Part shown: piece by piece, positions 9,158 to 17,956 of the stretch
How positions within the stretch are numbered: position 1 is the first letter of the stretch
Layout of the letters: every line of letters begins with the position of its first letter
NCBI GenBank assembly: GCA_025201845.1
Contig: MU604083.1
Span: 1-25,860, forward strand
Origin: Martensiomyces pterosporus
Taxonomy: Eukaryota > Kickxellomycota > Kickxellomycetes > Kickxellales > Kickxellaceae
Length of the DNA: 25,860 nt
Reading direction: 5' to 3'
Translations under genes and position numbers: made by a program
Notes under the pieces: model-generated
The model's input: the letters and a program-made list of their open reading frames with translations, nothing else
Database searches by the model: none
What the model was told of the DNA's origin: nothing

Positions 9158-11021
9158 CTATTCGGCGTCCTCGTGGATGGGCCGTCCATACTCGTCAACT
9201 GCCACCGCAGTGAACTTGTTGACCGAGCTTGGGATGCTGAACGACATGTACTGCGAGATACCAGTGAGCGCTGCGCAGATAACCCACACCAGATGCGCAT
9301 TGAATGGATACGAGTACTCGTTCTTGATAGACCAGCTCCACACGTATCCAGCCGCCAGCGGGCCGATGACGCGGGCAGACGACATGGCCAGCTGCTGTGC
9401 GCCGTTCATAAACCCAAGATCTGCCGTGGTGGGCGCCAGATTGGCCGTCAGCAAGTTGACGCTGGTAAACGCAAGCACATTGCCCGTCACGCGCACCAAC
9501 AGCAGGAGAATAAGCAGCGCCCACAGGAGGATGTACTCGGGCCAGGTCTCCGAGCTCCACAGCCCCGTGGCGCTCTTGACACCGAGCAAGTGCTGGAGAG
9601 TCTCCTGGTCAAGATGCGAGGCAAGGAGCGAGAGGAACGGAATGGCCAGGTAGAATGGGATCAGGATCTTCTGGCCCTGCTGATAGCAGTGCAGGGCGCC
9701 GTATTTGCGCTCAAGACGCGGGTACGCTACCAGCTGGAGGTACACCACGACAACGCCCGAGATTGCCAGGGATATCCCAATGCTGCGTGTGTCAAAGCCC
9801 AGTCCGCCGTCGCTAGTTTCTGTGGCTGCAAATATCGGGTAGATTTGGTCACAGATTGCTATAGAGAGGCATAGGATTGCGTTGGTGACCATGACAACAA
9901 CCACCGTTGGCGTCAGCAAGTCGCGAGCTGTGCGTTTGTAGACTGGTTTTGCATATGCGCTGCCCTCTTGCTGCTGGATCAATGGCGATGTTTCTGATAC
10001 CGCTGCTGTACCATTGGAGACTTTGGCTGGCCATTCTGGGGATTCAACTGGCGGAGACGGCGATGGACGCGGATCTCTGGCAGCCTGCCCGCGTGCAATC
10101 TTGCTCGCCAACGTCTCCTCAAGCGTGTATACTCCGAAGATCAAACCGAGCAACGTGACGGACGACCCGATGAGACACGGGAGCAAGTACGGGAACTCCT
10201 GGAACACCCAGATGTGCCCAAACACATTGGGGTACTGCGCCGCGGGGTCCGAAAACAGGCCGCCGATGGCAGCACCAGCAACCGACCCGACATTCCACAT
10301 GAACGGCAGCAGTGCCATCGCACGACTGCGGTTGGTATCATCTGTAATTTCAGCCAGCACCGACTTGACCACCACCATATTGCCATTCAGCAGCCCATTA
10401 AGCGACCGTGCAACCAGGGCCCACTTGAACGACTTGGACACACCGAACAGCGTAAATGTAACCAGGTTGCCCACAAGACCCATTAGAAGTACCGGCCGCC
10501 GTCCAATGCGGTCGGAGAGCTGGCCCCAGTACATCACCGTGGCTGTCTGGCACATAAAGAATGATGCTGTCAGCATGCCCGCATAAAATGCAATGTCCTT
10601 GGGGGTTTCTGCAACGTCGAACCCTTCAACCATCTAAAAAGCAAATTTGGAAGGTCCATGTGCGGGAGAAAGGATATTCCGAGAAATCAGCTTTTAATAG
10701 ATGCATGCACCAGATTGTGCGCTTTATCGATGAGCGTGGGCAACAGTGCGGACAAGCAAGGTGTTTTGGTGTTGAAGGCTAGCTCTGCAACTGTGCCTGC
10801 AACAATGGGTGGGAAGGTGGCATATGGCGTACCTTGTACACAAACGGTAGAATCAGCGTAAAGTTGATGGGCTCCGATAGACGCACGGCCATAAGCGTCA
10901 TCAGCATAGACCACGGCAGCGGTGTCTCCTTGACCTCGCTGTCAGCGACAAGCTCGCTTGAGTCGCCATCAGCATCGACATCGTTGTCGCAAGTAATCCT
11001 GTTGTTTGAATGCTGTGTCAT
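9158..11021 (-). CDS. Major facilitator superfamily transporter (DHA1/ZIFL-like), two exons
   Basis: Exon 1 is 11021-10833 and exon 2 is 10633-9158, joined in phase 0, giving 554 aa. The N-terminal half carries the MFS motif A, GQLSDRIGRRP (about residues 100-109), in the loop between helices 2 and 3. A glycine-rich stretch SVAGAAIGG in helix 5 resembles the antiporter motif but lacks its usual Pro. A hydrophilic central loop (about 236-303, Pro/Ser-rich) separates two six-helix bundles. The overall pattern resembles plant ZIFL and yeast YCR023C-type proton-coupled exporters at the plasma or vacuolar membrane. The substrate cannot be deduced. Exon 1 supplies the first helix (PINFTLILPFVY), so exon 2 alone would be truncated. 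The ATG at 11021 is the only ATG in that frame; the upstream extension needs a TTG start. A TATA element lies about 135 nt upstream. Confidence 0.9.
10634..10832 (-). other. MFS transporter intron
   Basis: Reading the minus strand, the donor GTACGC begins at 10832 and the acceptor TTTTTAG ends at 10634, 199 nt, phase 0. The join VYK-MVEGF places a complete first transmembrane helix before the loop leading to helix 2. Confidence 0.87.
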
Positions 11022-11778
11022 AGCAACGTAAGTGCGGTCTGCGCTGATAGACAAAGAGAAGCAGCGTGCTTGCAGGGGAGAATCGCTTAGCAAAGACAAA
11101 AAAAAACAATGGAGCGCTTAAATCAGAATGCTAGGATGGGAGATACTGCGGGCGCTTATTTATACTCTAGGCTGGCTCTAGCCCAACAGGGCTCTCCCAT
11201 GGCACACATCAGAAGACGACGAGTGGAATAACAATTTTCCGCAAGGAGTTGATCACTTGGACGATGACGATATATGCTCGTGGCATAATCGATAGGCCGA
11301 GTCTAGCTGGGTTTAGAGGGGGCGGCGAGTGCCCCTGCTGGCTCTATGGTAAGCAGGGTGAGCCTTAGTTAACTCTGTTTGACCTTTGAAACGGCCTGCC
11401 CCACCAACGCTGCGGCCAAAGACCACCAGAATACAATTCAAGCACTGGAAGCAGCTGTCCGGTTCAAGAGGACCAGCAAGGAAGCTCTGTACTCCCTCAC
11501 TCCGATCATGCGTGGCGCTCAAATACACTGTCAAGCCAGTACCTCCCAGCAGTCGGCTGGGCGTGGTGGTGCTGTATGAACTGAGAAGCCCGAAATGTGG
11601 CCAATGCAAGTCACCTGTTTGGACTCGGCCAAAAAAAAGTGTAGATATAGCTGGGTTATCTGGGGGCTTTCCTTCAGCAGGGGCAAAGTAGCGTGGGGGA
11701 ACTCTAGGGCTCTTTGGTGGCGTGCATTCAAGGTGTGCACCAGTCCTCTGCCATCCAGCCGTCGAAGGTACGCCGCAC
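11022..11778. other. Intergenic region between the MFS promoter and the RING gene 3' end
   Basis: The right part of the MFS promoter region has a TATA element at 11157-11164. The remainder contains a 159-codon minus-strand open frame (11792-11313) that overlaps the RING gene's stop in another frame and has no recognisable domain. I do not call it a gene. It could be eroded repeat sequence. Confidence 0.45.
11157..11164 (-). promoter_or_regulatory. TATA box of the MFS transporter gene
   Basis: TATAAATA on the minus strand, about 136 nt upstream of the ATG at 11021, in an otherwise GC-rich setting. Its position is plausible for a fungal TATA element. No transcription start is known. Confidence 0.5.
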
Positions 11779-13077
11779 CTAGCCCATCTCAACGATCCTC
11801 TTGTATATGTATCTTTCCAGGTCCCGGATCCGCTGATCTTGCTGGGCTATCAGCAAGTTTGATGAGGCAAGCTCTGCAGCCAGCGCCTGGGACTTTGCAG
11901 CCTCCCTTTTACACTCTGCATATCTCGCCACATACCTCGATTGCACCTCGCTGTATTGTTTCTGCAGCTCACGCATCTCTGAGTGCGCTTCTTTGTCTGC
12001 GCTGGCACCGTCTAGTGTGCGCACACTGGCTTGCACCTGCGACCTGAGCTGCTTGATCTGTCTCTCTTTGTCTGCAATAGCTCCATTCTGCTCAGCTACC
12101 TTGTGCTCGAGCTGCGTGCACTGGTCGACAGCAGCCATCATATCCTGAAACAGCTGCTGCGACTTTGCGATTCCATTAGCGTGGTCAAACTCTCGGATGC
12201 TGTACTTTGTAGACAGGTCGGAGTACTGGTCTTGGATATCCCGCAGTTTTGTTCTGGCCGCCTGCAGTTTGGCTTCCAGGCTGGCGATGGCCTGTGTCTT
12301 CTCTTGTGTGGACAACTGGGCCTGTGCTTTAAGCGAACGCACCTGCAAACCCCTGTCGTTATACTTGCGTACCAAATCGCTGTGCTCCTTCAAGTCACCG
12401 TCAATTTTGGCCTTGCAGCTCATCAATTCCTCGGCAATTTTGTCGATAGTCGAGCTCTTCTCCGCAATATCAGCTTGCAGTACATCTATGCGCGACTCGT
12501 GCTGCTGGGCATCACTGTCCTTCCTTGTAATATCCTGTTCGAGCTCGCTTATTCGCGCCTCATGCTGACGGAGCTGACTGCCGGCCTCGCAGAGTTGGTC
12601 TTTAAGCTTTGCAGTGGTTTCGGCTTCTGCAGCGAGCTCAGACTCCTTCGCCGAGCACTTTATTTGCAGCTCCTCTTTCTCCTTTTGAAGTTTGCAGTTT
12701 TCCTCTTGTGCAGTGGAGATGCCCTCCGTCAATGTGCACACCTTTCGAACCAGCCTCTCATTCTCAGCCTTCAAATCGTCGATGTGCCATCCTGTTTCCG
12801 AAAGCGCCTCGCTGCTGTCGTCCTCTTCGAAAAAGAGCAGCAGGGGGCTTCCGCTTTGCGCGTGCCGGCACACGGGACAAGTCTTTCCGCGCGAGTGCTT
12901 CAGCCAGCCACCTATGCAGGTCTCGTGAAAGACGTGGCCACAGCAAAGGGCAGAAAGCTTGCACCTGTCGTCATCCATGGCGCTCAATGGTTTGCTTATG
13001 CTGCTGATAGAGCTGGCGGCAGCTCTGGGGCCTACTGTATCGTCGAAAAGCCCTTCATAGCAAATGGCACAAAACAT
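11779..13077 (-). CDS. RING finger/coiled-coil protein, TRAIP-like E3 ubiquitin ligase candidate
   Basis: 432-aa single-exon protein. The RING sits at the extreme N-terminus: C3, C6, C46, H48, H51, C54, C67 and C70, a RING-H2 pattern with an enlarged first loop (Ser-rich, 14-38). It is followed by a short hydrophobic/acidic patch (LLLFFEEDD) and then almost continuous coiled coil from about 97 to the end, rich in Glu, Lys, Gln and heptad Leu. N-terminal RING plus long coiled coil is the layout of animal TRAIP, a replication-fork ubiquitin ligase. The C-terminus (RDLERYIYKRIVEMG) shows no PCNA-binding PIP box, so orthology is uncertain. It may instead be one of several fungal RING/coiled-coil proteins of unknown role. 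I place the start at 13077 because the RING begins there; an in-frame ATG at 13224 would add 49 residues with no RING-like features. Confidence 0.82.
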   Translation of the reverse strand: MFCAICYEGLFDDTVGPRAAASSISSISKPLSAMDDDRCKLSALCCGHVFHETCIGGWLKHSRGKTCPVCRHAQSGSPLLLFFEEDDSSEALSETGWHIDDLKAENERLVRKVCTLTEGISTAQEENCKLQKEKEELQIKCSAKESELAAEAETTAKLKDQLCEAGSQLRQHEARISELEQDITRKDSDAQQHESRIDVLQADIAEKSSTIDKIAEELMSCKAKIDGDLKEHSDLVRKYNDRGLQVRSLKAQAQLSTQEKTQAIASLEAKLQAARTKLRDIQDQYSDLSTKYSIREFDHANGIAKSQQLFQDMMAAVDQCTQLEHKVAEQNGAIADKERQIKQLRSQVQASVRTLDGASADKEAHSEMRELQKQYSEVQSRYVARYAECKREAAKSQALAAELASSNLLIAQQDQRIRDLERYIYKRIVEMG

Positions 13078-13958
13078 GGTGACTGAAATAGCTATTACTA
13101 CTTGATTGAGAGAGTGTGGAGGTGGAAGTGCACATGCATTTGAAACGAAAAGAGACCAAGCAGAGGAAAGGAATGGCACATTTCTTGGTGACAACCGTTT
13201 TGGCGATGCTTTTTTGACAACCATGTTGATGACATTCGAGGCTGTGCTTCAAGACAACCCCGGCAGGTGTAGAGTACGTCATTCCAATGCATGCCCTGTG
13301 ATTCTGGCATACGGTATTGGCGTACCAGCCTGGATTGGTGAGGAGATGGCTGTAGCAAGAGAATCTGTATGAAGCACAGTAAATGTTGGTGTCCTAGGCA
13401 TCAGGACGTCGTCGCCTATAGTTGATCTGCGATCAGCCCGAAGGAGCTGGCAGCGTCGCACACAATCTCTTTAGCGATGCCGACATAATTTCCATTAAGC
13501 CGAGGTTTCAACAGTAAACGAACTCGTGGCAATATATCTGCTGAACAGTATAGCAAAGCCCCATCTGGCATAACACGGCTGCAAACTAACTACATCCGAA
13601 CATCCTCGGCCTGCTTATTTACAACGAGTGCTGGCATGGCATAGATAGACACGAAGCCCGGTTGGGATCTTCGTGGCTTCTTGTGCTCCTTAGCTAAAAG
13701 ACAAGAGACTAGAAGGCCCCCAGCTGCAGGATCGGCCAAGCTCGTTCGAAATGCATCGGCCCAAACCACCACCAGACTTTGGGAACAGAAAGCAAGGCCC
13801 ATTTGTTGGCCAAGGGAAGCAATGGTACATTTAGACACGTATCACCAATAGGGCATTGCCATGTGTAGCAACAGCATATCTTGTTTATCACATCGAATGC
13901 TTGCTTTATCACTAAGTAGTATGCAGGGACCCAATAATGGCAGGGTGTGTGTTTTTTT
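13078..13958. other. Intergenic region with no identifiable gene
   Basis: About 880 nt between two minus-strand genes. It should hold the RING gene promoter and the 3' end of the UBX gene. Several short frames occur on both strands (for example 13838-13590, minus), but they overlap, lack domains and have no consistent coding bias. I found no tRNA-like folds. Confidence 0.5.
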
Positions 13959-15770
13959 TTACCGGCGCTTCTGCCCAGCAAGGAACCACTTGGGCATCTT
14001 GCCACCGCTGCTGCTGCCAGCCGCCCTCTTGCTTGACTCGCCTGCTGGTGCAGGTGATGCACTGGCATTATCCCTCGAACCCTGTGATAAGACAGGCGAT
14101 TCGCCACTATGTGGCGCTGCCTCTTGGTGGGGCTCTACAGGCACATCCGCAAATGATGTCGGTACATCAGGTGCCTCAACAAGACCCCGGACATGGGGTT
14201 TGAGCAGCTCCATTGTCGGGGCGTTATTGCTGCGCAAACGAACATGGACGACCGCCGCCGGGGTAAGTTTGGCATCGTACAGTGTCTTGTCCACACTGCC
14301 CTTGAGGTCCTGTACGGGTGGCTGCAAAACAAGCGCCTGAACAACGCTGGGGTCCACCACAACACTGCTGAGGAAGCTGTAGAGCTCCGAGACCGAGTCG
14401 AGAGTGAGGAATGTCGCCTGCACCTGCACCAGGTCAGGGAACCTGAATCTGATCATTGTTTTGGGGTGCTTGAGCTTGTACTGCGCAATCCGCTTGCGTT
14501 CACTCTCCTCCTGCACCGACCGGAGCTTGAATCCCTTTTCGGCTTCGGCTTGGCGTCGACGCTGGGCGCCTACCAGTGCGCTGAGCTCCGAGGCACCGAG
14601 TTCGTAAAAAGAATCAGGCATGGCGAATCGCGAGGAGAGCGAAACGCTAGCTTGGGCAGGCACATCGTAGACGTGTACCTGGCGACCAGAGATTAGCGCG
14701 CTGTCGGGAGATGACGGCGACAAAGACGAATCTGCCTCAGGCTCAGGCTCTCTTTGTTTTCGTACGGTAGTAGCTGCAGCGTCGGCGGTGCTGGGTTGGG
14801 TGGGCTGGGTTTCGTGTGCTTTGGGCGATGGGCTAGCGCCAGTAGGCATATCGTCTTGGACTGCCAGCGAGATTGCTGCCTCAATGTCGGCAGGAGCCGT
14901 GGCAGCTGATTTCAGCTGTGGCTGCGGATTCATGTCAGCATTAGCACTCTGCTGCGCTGCGCTGTTGACATTCGGTGGCACCCGAGGGCTCGACACTGCG
15001 GGCGATGCAACGCCTTGTATCTGTCTCGGCGAGCCCATCGTGGTGCTGCCCGAGTCCCTGAACGACAGACGAACCATCAGGCTGCCGCTAGAGAAGCCAA
15101 GTGAGGCAAGCGTAGTGTTCTGCATAGTCTCGCTGGAAGAGAACTCGCGGTTGAGGAGTACGAGCACAGGTTGCTGGTACACCACGGGTGTCTGGGCATC
15201 TGTATCACTGCCGCTATCAGAAAGCGGAGCACTGCTGCTGCTGCTGTCGATAGCGTTTCTGCCTAGGCCTGAAAAAAGCGACTGGAGCAAGCCCGGCTTG
15301 TCAGCTGCCTCCACTGCACGGTATTTATTTGACAAATTGAGCACGCCGTTGGACTTTTGCTCCGCAGTCGTGATGATGTCCCAGAGCGTCGAGGTGGGCT
15401 GAAAGTCGCCAATGATGCGTCCACCGCCACTGATTTGAAGTGCCACTTTCACGATTCCTGATGCTGACCTAGCGACACGTGTGGCTCTATCAGCAGTATT
15501 GCTGCGGTTGCTGCTGCCGGCTGCTGCCGCGGCCGCTTTGTTTGCTGGCTTGAGCGTGATCCTGGCGCCCTGAGGGAGGGCGGTGAAGCGCATGGGAAGC
15601 GAGCGGTCAAGCACCTTGTTGTTGTAGACGAGGGCGTACGAGTCTGGCTGGCCGGCATTTGGGATTTTTGTGCACGCCTCCGCCAGAACAGCTTGCAATG
15701 TCGTGCTTGGCGTTGTGCGAATGGTGACCGAACGGCCGGGGCCGTACACAATAGAGACGCTTGAGGCCAT
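13959..15770 (-). CDS. UBX4: TUG/ASPSCR1 (yeast Ubx4)-type UBX domain protein
   Basis: 603-aa protein matching the TUG/ASPL family, cofactors of the AAA ATPase p97/Cdc48. In animals TUG tethers GLUT4 vesicles and disassembles p97 hexamers; yeast Ubx4 works with Cdc48 in protein degradation. Visible: an N-terminal TUG-type ubiquitin-like domain at 4-75 (SVSIVYGPGRSVTIR, SYALVYNNKVLDRSLP); a second ubiquitin-like segment at about 106-235 (IVKVALQISGGGRIIGDF, LVLLNREFSS); a Ser/Pro/Ala-rich linker at 240-365; a charged helix at 400-432; a UBX domain at 437-515 (MIRFRFPDLVQVQATF, VVHVRL); and a C-terminal tail ending PKWFLAGQKRR, like the PKWL tail of animal TUG. Single exon; the ATG at 15770 begins directly at the first ubiquitin-like strand. 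It diverges from the BED/NIF3 locus. Confidence 0.92.
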   Translation of the reverse strand: MASSVSIVYGPGRSVTIRTTPSTTLQAVLAEACTKIPNAGQPDSYALVYNNKVLDRSLPMRFTALPQGARITLKPANKAAAAAAGSSNRSNTADRATRVARSASGIVKVALQISGGGRIIGDFQPTSTLWDIITTAEQKSNGVLNLSNKYRAVEAADKPGLLQSLFSGLGRNAIDSSSSSAPLSDSGSDTDAQTPVVYQQPVLVLLNREFSSSETMQNTTLASLGFSSGSLMVRLSFRDSGSTTMGSPRQIQGVASPAVSSPRVPPNVNSAAQQSANADMNPQPQLKSAATAPADIEAAISLAVQDDMPTGASPSPKAHETQPTQPSTADAAATTVRKQREPEPEADSSLSPSSPDSALISGRQVHVYDVPAQASVSLSSRFAMPDSFYELGASELSALVGAQRRRQAEAEKGFKLRSVQEESERKRIAQYKLKHPKTMIRFRFPDLVQVQATFLTLDSVSELYSFLSSVVVDPSVVQALVLQPPVQDLKGSVDKTLYDAKLTPAAVVHVRLRSNNAPTMELLKPHVRGLVEAPDVPTSFADVPVEPHQEAAPHSGESPVLSQGSRDNASASPAPAGESSKRAAGSSSGGKMPKWFLAGQKRR

Positions 15771-17956
15771 TCTAAGTATGAAGCAGGGGAGGGAGGATGC
15801 GGAGCAGACGAGAGATTGCTGCCTGCGCCCTCTCTTCTGCGCATTCCCAGCCCTGCTCTACGCATAAATCAAGCACCAGCGTCGGCAGAAACATGAAACC
15901 AGCAGGAGCACTGGACTAGGAATGCGTGGTGCGGACATGACAAAGGGGACGCGGGAAAGGGATGCGGGAAGGGGACGCAGCATCGCCGCCACCGGAAATG
16001 GCACGGGGTCATGTGATGTATATTGCTCGCCATTCACCAGCGATGCCGAATCTGAGCCAAGAAAAGAGTGCAAGACACGCTTGGGCTCGCACTGCAGCCC
16101 GGGCAGCTGCCACCACTCCTCGGCGTCACGCATGGGATGTAATTATTTTTAAGCGTGTGTTGTCCGCCGGGTGGTCCAGGCCTGGATTTAGCTCCTATTT
16201 AATGCGGTTGCCTCGAGGGGTATTGGGGTCTGCCGGGCAGTCCAGTCTCGCCCAGCCCAGCCCAGCCCAGTCCAGTTCAGCCCAGTCCCAAGAAAAAGCA
16301 CGCCAGCACTGCACGGCAGACAGCCCTGTGGAGACAAATGCACTACTTCTTTCTGCCTGGCCGCCGCCAACGGTTGTGGTTGAGGCGGTTTCCATGGGCA
16401 GCAGGAAATCCTCAGCTGCCGCCCTCATGCGTGGGCGCTGCATGATGGCCACGGGAGAACCGTGTAGCATGTTTTTGAGGGCTGAGCGAGACATGTTACC
16501 CGCCTGGAGGACAGCTTTTCCCGGAAGGCGAAAGCGTTGCTACAGCGGGCGCTGGAAGAAAGGCAGACGGGCGACTCCAATTGTGGCATGGAATGGCGAC
16601 AGCGCCTGGTTCTTTTGGCTGTGCTCCAAATGAAGAATGCGCGGGTAGAGTGGAAAGACAATGACCAGAAAGAAAAATATCAGCGCTGGGACAATTGGGC
16701 GCGGGCATCCCAACCACACGCAGGCAACGAAGAAACAAAGGGCTGGCTTGGAAACTGCAAAAGAAAATGCCCTTGTGGTCTATTTAGAGTTTTTCTTTTT
16801 ATCGAGGCAGGTAGCATTGACACTATTCTACTTCATATTGCTCGGCCTCCCTTTCTGCTCTCGAGCGCTGCCACACTCTATTTTTTTCTTACCCGTTCTC
16901 CCCTTCTCCTTGTAACCTTGAATTCTAACGCCTCTCTTACTCGCTTTCTCTCGCTGCACCAGCCTTTATTCTACATCCCCTCTGCCTCCTGCCGCAGAGC
17001 CAGCACAGCAGAGAGCTTGCGCAACCAGGCTTTACGTTTGGCAAATTGAAGGTCCATTTAGTCGGGCTGCAAACACGGCCGCCGATTCGAAGCTTATTGA
17101 ATTTCGCCCAGCGCGGGTTTTCTTTGCTGGGACTATTGCTCAGGCCGGCAGATACTCCCGTTTACGTCACGGCACCTCCTCGGTAGACCTTTTTTTTTCT
17201 ATCCAGCCCTGCGCCTTGGCTGCACACGAAGGCTGCCGCAGAGCACAATCACACAGAGCCTTTGTAAGGCAAACCAGCAGTTTGCTGTCTGTCACTGCCT
17301 TTCTCTCTCTCCTCCCTGCATTAGCAGCACCTATTATTGCCCCTTCGCTGGCCTTCTCTCCTTCCATCATCCCTTGTACGATACAGTCCTACTTGGTTTA
17401 TATTGGCTGGACCACAACGCACATCCTCTATTTATTCCCGTCACACACCGCACCGCTCTTTTCTTTGCAAATTTGCGCTCTTGCTCAAAGATTCGCAGCA
17501 TTCCACATATACTTTTGTTTTTCTACGCTGCCTCGAACGGCCAGAGACGCTCGGTTCATTTTAGACCAGGGACTCGCAAAAATCTCCTCCCTTCCCCCCG
17601 CCTACCTTGGCAGCCCACGAGGCCCAAAGCAGCAAAAAAAAAAAAAGCAGCCTGCACCGCTGTGCACACATCACAGCTGGTCACAGCTATTTATATTCTC
17701 CACTTCATTCCGCCTGCATCACACAGCAGAAGCACGCACGCTGAGGCCCTTTCTCTCTTTTCTCCTCCGTCTGTTTGTCTCTCTCCCCCCCCCCAAGTGG
17801 AATATCCTCAAGCCGCGCCGCTCGGCACAGCACAGCGCTGCACTGCAAAGCACAAGCCGCTTGATTTTCCGTTTACATTGACAACCCCTCCACGTCCATC
17901 TTCCTCTACTATTGCCCCGCACACCTATCCTTATTCACTTTTGAGAACGCGGGCCC
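15771..17956. other. Long divergent intergenic region (UBX gene / BED zinc-finger gene)
   Basis: About 2.2 kb between two divergent starts. It contains a CCCAG pentamer array (16251-16288) and, from about 16830 on, strongly pyrimidine-rich plus-strand sequence up to the BED gene ATG, including an A13 run at about 17634 and a C10 run at about 17785. Long, pyrimidine-rich leaders are common in fungal regulatory genes. Open frames in this part (for example 17374-17976) are low-complexity read-through without domains. No gene is called. Confidence 0.55.
16251..16288 (+). repeat. CCCAG pentamer array
   Basis: About seven to eight tandem copies of CCCAG and its one-base variants (TCCAG, TTCAG). 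It lies roughly 480 nt upstream of the UBX gene start. Confidence 0.85.

Noticed and set aside
11022..11099. N-terminal extension of the MFS transporter
   Set aside because: It requires a TTG start; the only ATG in frame is at 11021.
12031..13086. 351-codon plus-strand open frame opposite the RING gene
   Set aside because: Mirror of the coiled-coil coding sequence; it has no domain and conflicts with the RING cysteine pattern.
13078..13224. 49-residue N-terminal extension of the RING protein
   Set aside because: The RING begins at MFCAIC; the extension has no RING-like features and lies where a promoter or leader is expected.
13740..13765. GTTCGAAAT sequence resembling a tRNA B box
   Set aside because: No matching A box, acceptor stem or anticodon arm could be built around it on either strand.
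15962..16633. 223-codon plus-strand frame upstream of the UBX gene
   Set aside because: Low-complexity Ala/Ser/Arg composition across a CCCAG repeat, no domain, and no splice partner.
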